From contig CAVZIJ010000002.1 in assembly GCA_963775335.1 (NCBI GenBank), forward strand, positions 1,116,001-1,180,000: a DNA stretch of 64,000 nucleotides. The letters run 5' to 3'. This document shows, piece after piece, positions 7,913 through 16,202 of this stretch; position 1 is the first letter of the stretch, and every line of letters begins with the position of its first letter. A program made the position numbers and the translations under genes. Source of the DNA: CAVQCX01 sp963775335 (GTDB lineage: Bacteria > Pseudomonadota > Gammaproteobacteria > Chromatiales > Chromatiaceae). A model generated the notes under the pieces. That model was not told the origin of the DNA. It saw nothing but the letters and a program-made list of their open reading frames with translations, and did no database searches.

Positions 7913-8980
7913 ATGCTCGCAGGACAGACGCCCGGTCGCCGCCTGATCCGATCGCTCCCAGCGGTTGCGTTGCTCGCTCTATTGCCCCAGGGCTTGGCGA
8001 TGGCGGAACAGCTCTATCGTTGGAGCGATGCGCAGGGACGTGTGCACTACACCGACGCCCTGCCGCCGGAGGCCGCCGAGCAGAACCGCGCACTCCTCGA
8101 CAAGCGCGGGGTCTCCGTGAAAGAGATCGAGCCCCTGAAGAGCAAGGAGCAGTATGTGCGCGACCAGGAGCTCAAGCACTTGCGAGCCGAGGAGGAACGG
8201 CTCAAGCAGGAGCAGGCCCGGGAGGACGCGTTGCTGCTCAATCTCTACTCCAGCGAAGAAGAGATCAGGATGGCTAGGGACGGCAAGATGGCGGCGCTGG
8301 ACGGTCTGAACGAGATTACCCGCGTCAACATCCAGCGCCTCAAAGTGCATCTGGAGAAGATGCAGCAGGACGCCGCCGACGCCGAGCGCGCCGGCCGTAG
8401 TGTCGCCAAGGCGTTGCTGGATCGCATCGAGGAAGCCCGCCAGAAGATCAAGCAGGGCTTCGAGTCGCTGATCGAGCGCGAGCAACAGAAGGCCGAGATC
8501 AATGCGAAATACCTCTCTGATCTCCAGCGCTACCGGACTATCAAGAAGCTCGACGAGCCGAAGCCCGAAAAAACATTGCCTCCCGAGAAGCCGTCATTAC
8601 TCGAAACGGTGGCCCAATGCGCAGACGCCGCGGCCTGCGATGCGGCCTGGGTCCGCGCGGAGGCCTACGTGCGCAAGGAGGCGACCACCCGCATCCAGAT
8701 GCTGGGACGCAACATCATCGTCACCGCCCCCCCGGTACAGCCCCAGGACATCAGCCTCGCCGTTTCGCGAATCGAGAAGCCCGGGCGACCCGGCGCCCAG
8801 CTGTTCCTCAATGTCCAGTGCAAGGACTCCTCCGCAGGGGCCGAGCTCTGCGCCGGCGATCGCGTCGCGCGCGTGAGGCACGGATTCCGGGCCTTCATCT
8901 CGCCCCCGCCCCCGGCGCCCGCGGATCAACCCTCGGCAGGCGCGGGCTCGAATAGCGCCGCCGAGACGGCGGGCCACTGA
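7913..8980 (+). CDS. DUF4124 domain-containing secreted protein
   Basis: A 355-residue protein with an N-terminal signal or anchor segment (about residues 10-31) and a DUF4124 domain right after it, marked by QLYRWSDAQGRVHYTD. Residues of roughly 80-190 form a long charged coiled coil. Downstream there are four cysteines (QCADAAAC and, later, NVQCKDS and ELCAG) and a Pro/Ser-rich tail. DUF4124 proteins are envelope proteins of unknown function. The 3' end overlaps the convergent slmA gene by about 55 bp. Confidence 0.85.
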   Translation: MLAGQTPGRRLIRSLPAVALLALLPQGLAMAEQLYRWSDAQGRVHYTDALPPEAAEQNRALLDKRGVSVKEIEPLKSKEQYVRDQELKHLRAEEERLKQEQAREDALLLNLYSSEEEIRMARDGKMAALDGLNEITRVNIQRLKVHLEKMQQDAADAERAGRSVAKALLDRIEEARQKIKQGFESLIEREQQKAEINAKYLSDLQRYRTIKKLDEPKPEKTLPPEKPSLLETVAQCADAAACDAAWVRAEAYVRKEATTRIQMLGRNIIVTAPPVQPQDISLAVSRIEKPGRPGAQLFLNVQCKDSSAGAELCAGDRVARVRHGFRAFISPPPPAPADQPSAGAGSNSAAETAGH

Positions 8981-9528
8981 ATCTCCCACTGATCGAGCGG
9001 CGAGACCCGGAACCGAGTGCGAAGGAACTGGTGCATCAGCCCCTCCGCCCAGGTTAACAGCAGGTTTGCGGCAACCTCCGGCGCCACGGAAAGCCCGGCC
9101 CCGCCGCGCAGCCGCGCCTCGCGCAGGATCTGACGCATCTGGGTCTCGAGCCGGGCGAAGAACTGTTCGACCCGGGCCTGCAGACGCTCCTGTTCCCCGA
9201 CCAACGCGTCGCCCAGTAGTACCCGCGTGATGCCCGGATTGCGGGCGGAGAACCCGAGCAGCAGATACAGCACCTTGCCGCAGCGGCCCTGGGCATCGGT
9301 CTCCTCGGCGAGGATCCGATTAATCCGGGCGAACACCGTCTCTTCGGCAAAGCCGATCAGCGCCTCGAACATCCGCGCCTTGCTCGCGAAGTGTCGGTAA
9401 AGGGCGGCCTCCGACACGCAACAGGCGCGCGCCAACGCAGCCGTGGTCACGCGCTCACCGGGGCTCTTCTCGAGCTCCCGGGCAAGGGACTCGAGAATCA
9501 GCTGCTTGCGGGAGACACGCTCGCCCAT
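8926..9528 (-). CDS. slmA: nucleoid occlusion factor SlmA (TetR family)
   Basis: SlmA binds chromosomal sites and antagonises FtsZ ring assembly over the nucleoid. The 200-residue protein has the TetR-type helix-turn-helix near residues 25-55 (GERVTTAALARACCVSEAAL, then YRHFASKARMFEALI), with the all-helical C-terminal domain following. The ATG at 9528 fits family length; a frame open to 9669 overlaps argB. Its position next to argB (start 15 bp beyond the argB stop) matches many gammaproteobacteria. The 3' end overlaps the convergent DUF4124 gene. Confidence 0.92.
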   Translation of the reverse strand: MGERVSRKQLILESLARELEKSPGERVTTAALARACCVSEAALYRHFASKARMFEALIGFAEETVFARINRILAEETDAQGRCGKVLYLLLGFSARNPGITRVLLGDALVGEQERLQARVEQFFARLETQMRQILREARLRGGAGLSVAPEVAANLLLTWAEGLMHQFLRTRFRVSPLDQWEIQWPAVSAALFEPAPAEG

Positions 9529-9542
9529 CGCAGAACGGCGGA

Positions 9543-10439
9543 TCAGCGCCGACGGATGAGGGTACCCACCCCCTCGTCCGTGAACAGCTCGAGCATCACG
9601 GCATGCTCCACCCTGCCGTCGATGATGTGGGCGGACCGCACCCCAGCCTTCACGGCGTCCAGCGCGCACCGAATCTTGGGCAGCATCCCGCCGTGAATGG
9701 TGCCGTCTGCAATCAGCTCGTCGACGCGCTCAGCACTCAGGCCGGTCAACAGCTGGCCATCCTTGTCCAAGAGTCCCGGGGTGTTGGTTAGCAGGATGAG
9801 CTTCTCGGCCTTCAGGACCTCCGCCACCTTGCCGGCCACCAGATCGGCGTTGATGTTGTAAGAACGACCGTCGTCACCGATCCCGATCGGCGCGATGACC
9901 GGTATGAAATTGCTGTGCACCAGCATATCCACCACCGACGGGTCGATGCTCGCGACCTCCCCGACGTGCCCGATATCGATGATCTCCGGGGCATCCAGGT
10001 TCGGTGAGCGTCGCTCGATCATCAGTTGTCGCGCCCGGATCAGGTCTCCGTCCTTGCCGGTCAGACCGACGGCGGAGCCCCCCTGGCGATTGATCAGATT
10101 GACGATCTCCTTGTTGACCAGCCCGCCGAGAACCATCTCCACCACATCCATGGTCTCGTCGTCGGTTACCCGCATCCCCTGGACGAACTCGCTCTCCTTG
10201 CCAAGGCGCTTGAGCAGGGCTCCGATCTGGGGCCCACCGCCGTGGACGACGACCGGGTTGATGCTGACCAGCTTCATCAGCACCAGATCACGCGCGAAGC
10301 TGCTCTTGAGGTGCTGATCCACCATGGCGTTGCCGCCGTACTTGATCACGATGGTCTTGCCGCCGAAGCGCTGAATGTAGGGCAGCGCCTCGGTGAGGAC
10401 GTGGGCGATATTGTGGGCCGCCTGGGCACTCAGACTCAT
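9543..10439 (-). CDS. argB: acetylglutamate kinase
   Basis: ArgB phosphorylates N-acetyl-L-glutamate in the second step of arginine synthesis. The 298-residue protein carries the amino-acid-kinase signatures VIKYGGNAM (nucleotide-binding Lys), VVHGGGPQIG (substrate loop) and GGMLPKIRCALDAV near the C-terminus. The extra N-terminal helix (HNIAHVLTEALPYIQRFGG) is typical of the hexameric, arginine-feedback-inhibited class. It lies downstream of algC on the same strand (47 bp gap), and slmA follows. Confidence 0.96.
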   Translation of the reverse strand: MSLSAQAAHNIAHVLTEALPYIQRFGGKTIVIKYGGNAMVDQHLKSSFARDLVLMKLVSINPVVVHGGGPQIGALLKRLGKESEFVQGMRVTDDETMDVVEMVLGGLVNKEIVNLINRQGGSAVGLTGKDGDLIRARQLMIERRSPNLDAPEIIDIGHVGEVASIDPSVVDMLVHSNFIPVIAPIGIGDDGRSYNINADLVAGKVAEVLKAEKLILLTNTPGLLDKDGQLLTGLSAERVDELIADGTIHGGMLPKIRCALDAVKAGVRSAHIIDGRVEHAVMLELFTDEGVGTLIRRR

Positions 10440-10486
10440 GAATCGTTCTCTGATTGGAGGCTAGGTGGGCACGACCGCGCGGCGGA

Positions 10487-13015
10487 TCAGAACGGCAGCT
10501 GCAGGTTTGGATCGACCGATAACGCCAGCTTACGGAACTGCGACTCGATCTCGGCGAGGCTCTCGGCATCGTCCGCCTCGAATCGGAAGACCAGGTGAGG
10601 CGTCGTATTGGAGGCGCGTACCAGTCCCCAGCCTTTTGCGAATTCCGCTCTCAGACCGTCGATGGTGGTCAAGGTGGCACCTTTGAGGTCCGCCATCGCA
10701 ATCATCCGAGCGGCCAGTGCGTGCTGAGCACCGTCGGCGGTGGGCACCAGCAGCTCCGGCGTGCTCGGGCTCTCCGGCAGCTCGGCGAACACTTCCGCGG
10801 GCGGCCGAGGGTCTTCCGCCAGGATCTCCAACAGACGGGCACCGGCGTAGGGACCGTCGTCGAAACCGTACCAGCGCTCCTCGAAGAACACGTGGCCGCT
10901 CAACTCGCCCGCCAAGAGCGCACCCGTCTCCTTGAGCTTCGCACGCATGAGCGAGTGTCCCGACTTCCACATCAACGGGCGCCCGCCGTGCAGCAGGATG
11001 TAGCTGGCGAGCTCCCGGCTCGATTTGACGTCATAGATGATATCCGCCCCCGGCTGACGCGACAGCACGTCCTGGGCGAAGAGCATGAGCAACCGATCGG
11101 GCCAGATGATCTTGCCCTGATTATCGACCACCCCCAAGCGATCGCCATCGCCATCGAACGCGATGCCCAGGTCCGCGGCCTCTCGCTGCACCGCCGCGCT
11201 CAGATCGGCGAGATTCTCGGGCCGACTCGGGTCTGGCTGATGGTTGGGAAAGCGCCCGTCCGGATTACAGTAGAGCTCGACGACCTCGCAGCCCAGGGTG
11301 CGCAGCAGCACCGGCGCCAGGAGCCCTGCTGCGCCGTTGCCGCAGTCGACCACCACCTTCATGGGTCTCGCGAGCCGAACGTCCGACGCCACCCGGTCGA
11401 CATAATCGGCCAAGAGGTCCTGGCTGCGGTATGACCCCTCTCCCTGCAGCAGCTCGCCGCGATCGAGGCGACCGGTCAGCGCCTGGATCTGGTCGCCGCT
11501 GACCGTTTCGCCGCCGAGCACCAGCTTCACCCCGTTGTACTCGGGCGGATTGTGGCTCCCGGTGACCATGACCCCACAATCGCTGCCGAGAAAACGGGTG
11601 GCGAAGTACAGCAGCGGCGTGGGAACCATCCCCAGGTCGACCACATCGCGTCCGCTGCTTCTCAGTCCCTGCACCATGGCCTCCGCGAGCTCGGGACCCG
11701 ACTCCCTACAATCCCTGCCGACGATCACCGTCTGCTGTCCACGATCGTAGGCCTCGCTGCCTATGGCCCGGCCGAGCAGGGTCATCACCGCCGGAGTAAG
11801 CGTCTCGCCCGCCACACCACGAATGTCGTATGCGTTGAAAATGGCCGCCGGAAGGGGGCCGGCAGGGGAGCCCGGTGCCGGGGCCTTGACCCTTCCGAGC
11901 GCGACATCGCTCTCGGGCTGGCCGGCCTCCGGCACCACCGGCCGCTGACGCGGCTCGCCGGTTGCCGGCGCCGGGGTAACAGAGACCGCGGGTGCGGCGC
12001 GGGCCCGCAGAACCGAATCCAACCGTGCGATCAACGCTTCGGACTCGGCGATCAACGGGATCGGGCGAACGGGGGGCCGTCCCGAGACAGCGGCTTCCAC
12101 CATATCGGCCAGCGCGCCCAGGTCTTCCTGCAAGGCCCTGGAAACACGGCGCAACTGCCAGATCACCACCAGAACGATGACCGCCGACACCACCAGTGGC
12201 AACAGCCAGAAAACCAATGAATCGCTGCCACTGCGTCCAGGCGCGGTGGCGCGATATCCAACCTCCCATATGGTTCCGGGTACCGGTAGACTCGGCGAAT
12301 CGACATCGGCCGCGTCGCTGGCCCCGGCCAGAACCCGTACCCCGCCACCCGCGAGACGCTGGCGAAGAGAGAGGCTCACCCCGGTCTCGGGCTGCACATT
12401 GGCGAGAGCGTCATGCACCCACTCGGGCGACAATGCGGCGTGGATGGTCCCGACGACCGCCCCGCCACCCGGGCGGCTGACCGGCACAGCGATGGCGATG
12501 TGGGCCTCGCTGGTGCCCGGTTGGTCGACCTCAAACGGCGTAGGCTGCCCCGTATGCTCGGCCCGGCGCGCCAGCTCGATCGAGGCGTAGCCCATCGGGG
12601 GTTTGACGCTGGTGTCCGGCTGCTCCCAGCCGGCGGGCATGAGCCGCACCCAGAACGCGGGCAGGGCCCGGCCCAGAAACTCGCCGAGAGCGGAATCGGG
12701 GTGCTGGGCCGAGGCATCTAGACTCTCCAGCGTCCGAGGATCCTGCGCCGCATTGACCAAGGTGCGCCGAACCTGGCCCAGAAAAGCGCCCAGGTCGGCG
12801 ACGAAGAGCTTGCCGACCCCCTGGGCCAGCGCGAGCTCCGCACGGCTGTCCGTCCGATCCCGAATCAGCGAGGCCAAGTACCAGCCTGACGTGACAGAGA
12901 TGAGGGTCAGACCAAAGGCCGGCCACAAGAAATACATAAGCGAGCGGCCGCGACGGCCGCGCTCGCCAGCCGAGCCGGGGTCCTGCGTCTTCGCCCTGCG
13001 CAAGAAACCGATCAT
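10487..13015 (-). CDS. algC: phosphomannomutase/phosphoglucomutase with N-terminal membrane sensor-like region
   Basis: An 842-residue fusion. Residues about 25-300 form a membrane-anchored extracytoplasmic region bounded by two hydrophobic helices (around residues 25-50 and 270-290), followed by a Pro/Ala-rich linker. Residues about 385-842 are a complete alpha-D-phosphohexomutase with the phosphoserine loop TGSHNP (Ser about 486), the metal loop DGDGDR (about 621) and the sugar-binding GELSGH (about 705). The enzyme interconverts mannose or glucose 6- and 1-phosphates for polysaccharide and LPS precursors. Long AlgC forms of this layout occur in pseudomonads and Chromatiales. The usual upstream dut gene is missing; repeat elements occupy that space. 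Confidence 0.93.
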   Translation of the reverse strand: MIGFLRRAKTQDPGSAGERGRRGRSLMYFLWPAFGLTLISVTSGWYLASLIRDRTDSRAELALAQGVGKLFVADLGAFLGQVRRTLVNAAQDPRTLESLDASAQHPDSALGEFLGRALPAFWVRLMPAGWEQPDTSVKPPMGYASIELARRAEHTGQPTPFEVDQPGTSEAHIAIAVPVSRPGGGAVVGTIHAALSPEWVHDALANVQPETGVSLSLRQRLAGGGVRVLAGASDAADVDSPSLPVPGTIWEVGYRATAPGRSGSDSLVFWLLPLVVSAVIVLVVIWQLRRVSRALQEDLGALADMVEAAVSGRPPVRPIPLIAESEALIARLDSVLRARAAPAVSVTPAPATGEPRQRPVVPEAGQPESDVALGRVKAPAPGSPAGPLPAAIFNAYDIRGVAGETLTPAVMTLLGRAIGSEAYDRGQQTVIVGRDCRESGPELAEAMVQGLRSSGRDVVDLGMVPTPLLYFATRFLGSDCGVMVTGSHNPPEYNGVKLVLGGETVSGDQIQALTGRLDRGELLQGEGSYRSQDLLADYVDRVASDVRLARPMKVVVDCGNGAAGLLAPVLLRTLGCEVVELYCNPDGRFPNHQPDPSRPENLADLSAAVQREAADLGIAFDGDGDRLGVVDNQGKIIWPDRLLMLFAQDVLSRQPGADIIYDVKSSRELASYILLHGGRPLMWKSGHSLMRAKLKETGALLAGELSGHVFFEERWYGFDDGPYAGARLLEILAEDPRPPAEVFAELPESPSTPELLVPTADGAQHALAARMIAMADLKGATLTTIDGLRAEFAKGWGLVRASNTTPHLVFRFEADDAESLAEIESQFRKLALSVDPNLQLPF

Positions 13016-13251
13016 GCTGGAAACGGCAGTTGACCGCTTCGAGCAGCGATCAGATGATTGATTGGGCCATAGTTAAAGAGAATCCTGATGCCGACCCGTT
13101 GGGTGATGGCTGCTATGACCACCAGGGCACGCACCGCGCGGCGCCCGGCTGCGTTATAACTCGTTGGAATAAAGTGACTATTCCGCCTCGTTATGCCTTG
13201 CCAGACACCGCGCGCCACGCCCCCTGGCGGCCGTTCAACTGCCGCTTCTAG
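13016..13251. mobile_element. repeat element R2, copy A (about 235 bp, imperfect terminal inverted repeats)
   Basis: The element begins right upstream of the algC start. Its left part (GGCAGTTGACCGCTTCGAG) is an imperfect inverted match to its right end (GCGGCCGTTCAACTGCCGC followed by TTCTAGGATC). A second copy lies at 36218-36378, where the left end reads GATCCTAGAAATGGCAGTTG. On the minus strand both copies keep the same open frame with a shared peptide (GQINHLIATRSGQLPF in copy B) and many synonymous differences. This could be a MITE-like element or the end of a lost coding element. No transposase is present. Confidence 0.6.
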
Positions 13252-13436
13252 GATCATTGTTCTGGCTCGTCGATTCCGATTAGGGCGCCGCCGATCGCCC
13301 CATGCCACTCTCCAGTCGATCGGCCCCGCCGCAACCCGAGACCGGCAGCGCAGCCCCCTGCCTTCGGTTTGGACCGAGGGGCGCCCCGCCCCCTGGGTCG
13401 TTCCGACCGGCAGTCGAGAACGACCCCCATCCCTAG

Positions 13437-13595
13437 GGGCTGTTGACAATTGCCGTTCGCGGTCCGATTACGGCCCTTTTCCGCGCTGACTGTGTTGCGG
13501 CTCGTCCCAATAGATCCACTATTCCTCCTCACCGCGCCTTGTCCGCACGAACAATCGCTCGCAATCGCCCTCGCTCAGACAAATGTCAACAGCCC
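13437..13595 (+). mobile_element. MITE R1, copy 1 (159 bp)
   Basis: A non-coding element bounded by inverted repeats GGGCTGTTGACA (left) and TGTCAACAGCCC (right). It is flanked by CTAG at 13433-13436 and CTGG at 13596-13599, a slightly decayed target duplication. It is nearly identical to the copy at 24297-24465 in opposite orientation, but lacks one unit of a tandem 10 bp GCAATCGCCC. The tips and the CTAG target resemble IS5-family insertion sequences, so an IS5-type transposase is the likely mobiliser (inference). Together with R2 copy A it fills the 620 bp algC-coaBC gap. Confidence 0.85.
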
Positions 13596-13636
13596 CTGGC
13601 TCGGTGGCGCTCGCTACTGCCTCGGCGGATGCGCCC

Positions 13637-14872
13637 CTACCGGTCATCTCCGGTAGCAGGTCGTGCCGCATGATACCGGTCCGCAACCGCCTCGACCACG
13701 GCGGCGGCCAGCTCGGCCTTCGGTCCCATGGGCAGATCGAGAAACCCCCCGTCCCAGATTAGCATCAAGGCGTTCTCGTCGCTCTCGAAGCCGCCCTGCT
13801 CGGCCCCCACCAGATTGGCGGCGATCATGTCCAACCCCTTCGCCCGACGCTTGGCCTCGGCCCGCTCGACAGGCCGCTCGGTCTCGGCGGCAAAGCCGAC
13901 GCAGAACGGCCTGGGCCGCCGAGCGGCGACCTCGGCGAGGATATCGGGATTGCGTAGCATCGCGATATCCAGGCGCTGTGCCGTCTTCTTGATCTTGGAG
14001 AGGGCCGGCTCTGCCGGGCGGTAGTCCGCAACGGCCGCGCAGGCCACGAAGATATCGGTCGCGCCGATCTGCCGCCGGACCTCCGTCAGCATCTGCTCCG
14101 CCGTCTCCACCCGCACGCGCGCGACCCCCCTGGGGCTGTCCAGACACACCGGCCCGCTGATCAGCTGCACCTGGGCGCCGGCCCGCACAAAGGCTGCGGC
14201 CAAAGCATAGCCCATCTTTCCCGAGCTGCGGTTGCCGACGAAGCGCACCGGGTCGAGCGGCTCGCGGGTCGGGCCCGCCGTGACCAAAACACGGCAGCCG
14301 GCAAGCCGCCCACCACCAAGGGTCCCGCGGATCGCCTCCAGCAGCTGGAGCGGCTCGAGCATGCGTCCGGGACCTGTCTCCCCGCAGGCCTGGGCGCCTT
14401 CCGCCGGGCCCCAGAGCTGAGCCCCCCGCTGCGTGAGCAGCCGGGCGTTTTCGCGGGTCGCCGGATGACGCCACATGGCCTGGTTCATGGCAGGAGCGAG
14501 TGCGAGCGGGGCCTCCGAGGCCAGGCAGAGCGTGGTCAGCAGGTCATCGGCCAGGCCATGCGCCAACCGCGCCATGCAATCCGCGGTGGCAGGCGCGATG
14601 AGAATCAGGTCGGCCCAACGAGCGAGCTCGATATGACCCATCGCGCTCTCCTGCTGTTCATCGAACAGGCACCGACGAACCGGCCTCCCCGAGAGCGCCT
14701 GAAACGTCAGCGGCGTGACGAACGCCGCCCCGGCATCCGTCATCACCACCTGGGTCTCGGCACCGTCGTTGCGCAACAGGCGCACCAGCTCGGCGGCCTT
14801 ATAAGCAGCGATACCGCCGGCCACCCCCAAAAGAATCTTCTTACCGACCAGCCCACACACCGGCCCCGCCAC
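13637..14872 (-). CDS. coaBC: bifunctional phosphopantothenoylcysteine decarboxylase / phosphopantothenate-cysteine ligase
   Basis: CoaBC (Dfp) makes 4'-phosphopantetheine from phosphopantothenate and cysteine in coenzyme A synthesis. The N-terminal flavin decarboxylase domain (about residues 1-190) shows GVAGGIAAYKAAELVR, the catalytic His region GHIELA and the PAMNQAMW loop. The C-terminal ligase domain shows VTAGPTREPLDPVRF, GKMGYALA, the ACAAVADYRP region and KIKK. The length of 411 residues is normal. The gene is divergent from radC, 78 bp away. Confidence 0.95.
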   Translation of the reverse strand: MAGPVCGLVGKKILLGVAGGIAAYKAAELVRLLRNDGAETQVVMTDAGAAFVTPLTFQALSGRPVRRCLFDEQQESAMGHIELARWADLILIAPATADCMARLAHGLADDLLTTLCLASEAPLALAPAMNQAMWRHPATRENARLLTQRGAQLWGPAEGAQACGETGPGRMLEPLQLLEAIRGTLGGGRLAGCRVLVTAGPTREPLDPVRFVGNRSSGKMGYALAAAFVRAGAQVQLISGPVCLDSPRGVARVRVETAEQMLTEVRRQIGATDIFVACAAVADYRPAEPALSKIKKTAQRLDIAMLRNPDILAEVAARRPRPFCVGFAAETERPVERAEAKRRAKGLDMIAANLVGAEQGGFESDENALMLIWDGGFLDLPMGPKAELAAAVVEAVADRYHAARPATGDDR

Positions 14873-14950
14873 CCTGCTATGCTAGTTGTGCAAGGTTAAC
14901 CCAGTTGCTGATGCCCCGATAGCAACGTAAAGGCGGACAGGGAGGTCTCG

Positions 14951-15625
14951 ATGACGATCACGGATTGGCCCATCGCTGAGCGTCCTCGCGAGAAGCTGCT
15001 CCAGCGCGGCCCCCAGGCCCTTTCGGACGCCGAGCTTCTCGCGATCTTCCTACGCACCGGCCTGCCCGGAAAGACTGCCGTAGATCTCGCCCGGGAGCTG
15101 CTCGATCGCTTCGGGGGGCTACGCGGCCTGTTGGGGGCCGATCTGCGACGGTTTTGCGACGCCCGAGGTCTGGGCAAGGCCAAGTACGCGCAGCTACAGG
15201 CGGTCCTGGAGATGGCGCGGCGACACCTCGGAGAGACCTTGATCCGGGAGAATGCGCTGACCTGTCCGCAGGACACCCGCACCTTCTTGCGGGCCCGCCT
15301 GCGCGATTACCCCTACGAGGTCTTCGGCTGTCTGTTTCTCGACAACCGGCATCGGATAATCGCCTTCGAGGAGTTGTTCAAAGGCACTATCGACGGAGCC
15401 AGCGTCCACCCCAGGGAGGTCGTCCGCTGCGCGCTCGATCGCAACGCCGCGGCGGTCATCCTCGCCCACAACCATCCCTCGGGAGTCGCAGAGCCGAGCG
15501 CGGCGGACGCCCGGCTGACCGAACGGCTTAAGCAAGCCCTATCGTTGATCGACGTGCGGGTGCTGGATCACCTGATCGTCGGCGACGCGGACATCACCTC
15601 GCTGGCCGAGCGTGGAATGGTCTAG
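14951..15625 (+). CDS. radC: RadC family JAB1/MPN-domain protein
   Basis: A 224-residue RadC (DUF2466) protein. The N-terminal half has a UPF0758 helix-hairpin-helix-like region. The C-terminal half is a JAMM metalloprotease-like domain with the metal motif HNHPSGVAEPSAADARLTE. Despite the name, a role in DNA repair is not established, and the biochemical function is unknown. The gene is followed by rpmB-rpmG, the standard gammaproteobacterial order. Confidence 0.94.
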   Translation: MTITDWPIAERPREKLLQRGPQALSDAELLAIFLRTGLPGKTAVDLARELLDRFGGLRGLLGADLRRFCDARGLGKAKYAQLQAVLEMARRHLGETLIRENALTCPQDTRTFLRARLRDYPYEVFGCLFLDNRHRIIAFEELFKGTIDGASVHPREVVRCALDRNAAAVILAHNHPSGVAEPSAADARLTERLKQALSLIDVRVLDHLIVGDADITSLAERGMV

Positions 15626-15713
15626 GCAACCTTGCGCTGCGCCGGAGGCTTTGCTATAAATACGCCCCTTTCACGCCCCCGGTGCGAGAAAGCGCCAATC
15701 GAGAGAACGAGCG

Positions 15714-15950
15714 ATGTCCAAAGTCTGTCAGGTCACCGGGAAACGTCCGGTCGTTGGCAACAACGTATCCCACGCCAACAACAAGACGAAGCGCCGCTTC
15801 CTGCCCAACCTGCACTACCACCGGTTCTGGGTGGAGAGCGAGGGGCGCTGGGTGCGTCTTCGGGTATCCTCCAAGGGCATGCGCATGATCGACAAGAACG
15901 GCATCGAGGCCGTGCTCGCCGACCTGCGCGCCCGTGGCGAGAAGGTTTGA
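15714..15950 (+). CDS. rpmB: 50S ribosomal protein L28
   Basis: A 78-residue basic protein matching bacterial L28, with SKVCQVTGKRP at the N-terminus, NVSHANNKTKRRFLPNL in the middle and the usual length. It is a structural protein of the large ribosomal subunit. Its stop lies 11 bp before the rpmG start, so the two form an operon. Confidence 0.98.
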   Translation: MSKVCQVTGKRPVVGNNVSHANNKTKRRFLPNLHYHRFWVESEGRWVRLRVSSKGMRMIDKNGIEAVLADLRARGEKV

Positions 15951-15961
15951 GGTAAGCGACC

Positions 15962-16117
15962 ATGCGCGACAAGATCAAGCTCGTCTCCAGCGCCGGTACC
16001 GGCCATTTCTACACGACGACCAAGAACAAGAAGAACCAGCCCGGCAAGATGGAGATCAAGAAGTTCGACCCTAAGATCCGCAAGCACGTCATGTACAAGG
16101 AAGGAAAGATCAAATAG
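15962..16117 (+). CDS. rpmG: 50S ribosomal protein L33
   Basis: A 51-residue protein starting MRDKIKLVSSAGTGHFY and containing KKFDPKIRKHV, a direct match to bacterial L33. It has no CXXC pair, so it is the zinc-independent (C-) form as in E. coli. The start is 11 bp after rpmB and a strong hairpin terminator follows. Confidence 0.97.
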   Translation: MRDKIKLVSSAGTGHFYTTTKNKKNQPGKMEIKKFDPKIRKHVMYKEGKIK

Positions 16118-16143
16118 GACTGCTCGCCCTTCCGGTCACCGCG

Positions 16144-16169
16144 AAAAAGCCCGCCGAAGCGGGCTTTTT
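16144..16169. terminator. bidirectional rho-independent terminator between rpmG and the desaturase gene
   Basis: The hairpin GCCCGC-CGAA-GCGGGC is flanked by five A residues on the left and five T residues on the right. It can therefore end transcription from rpmG (plus) and from the convergent desaturase gene (minus). Confidence 0.9.
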
Positions 16170-16202
16170 CATTGGCCGAGGGGGCTCCGACCAAGCCCGC
16201 GG

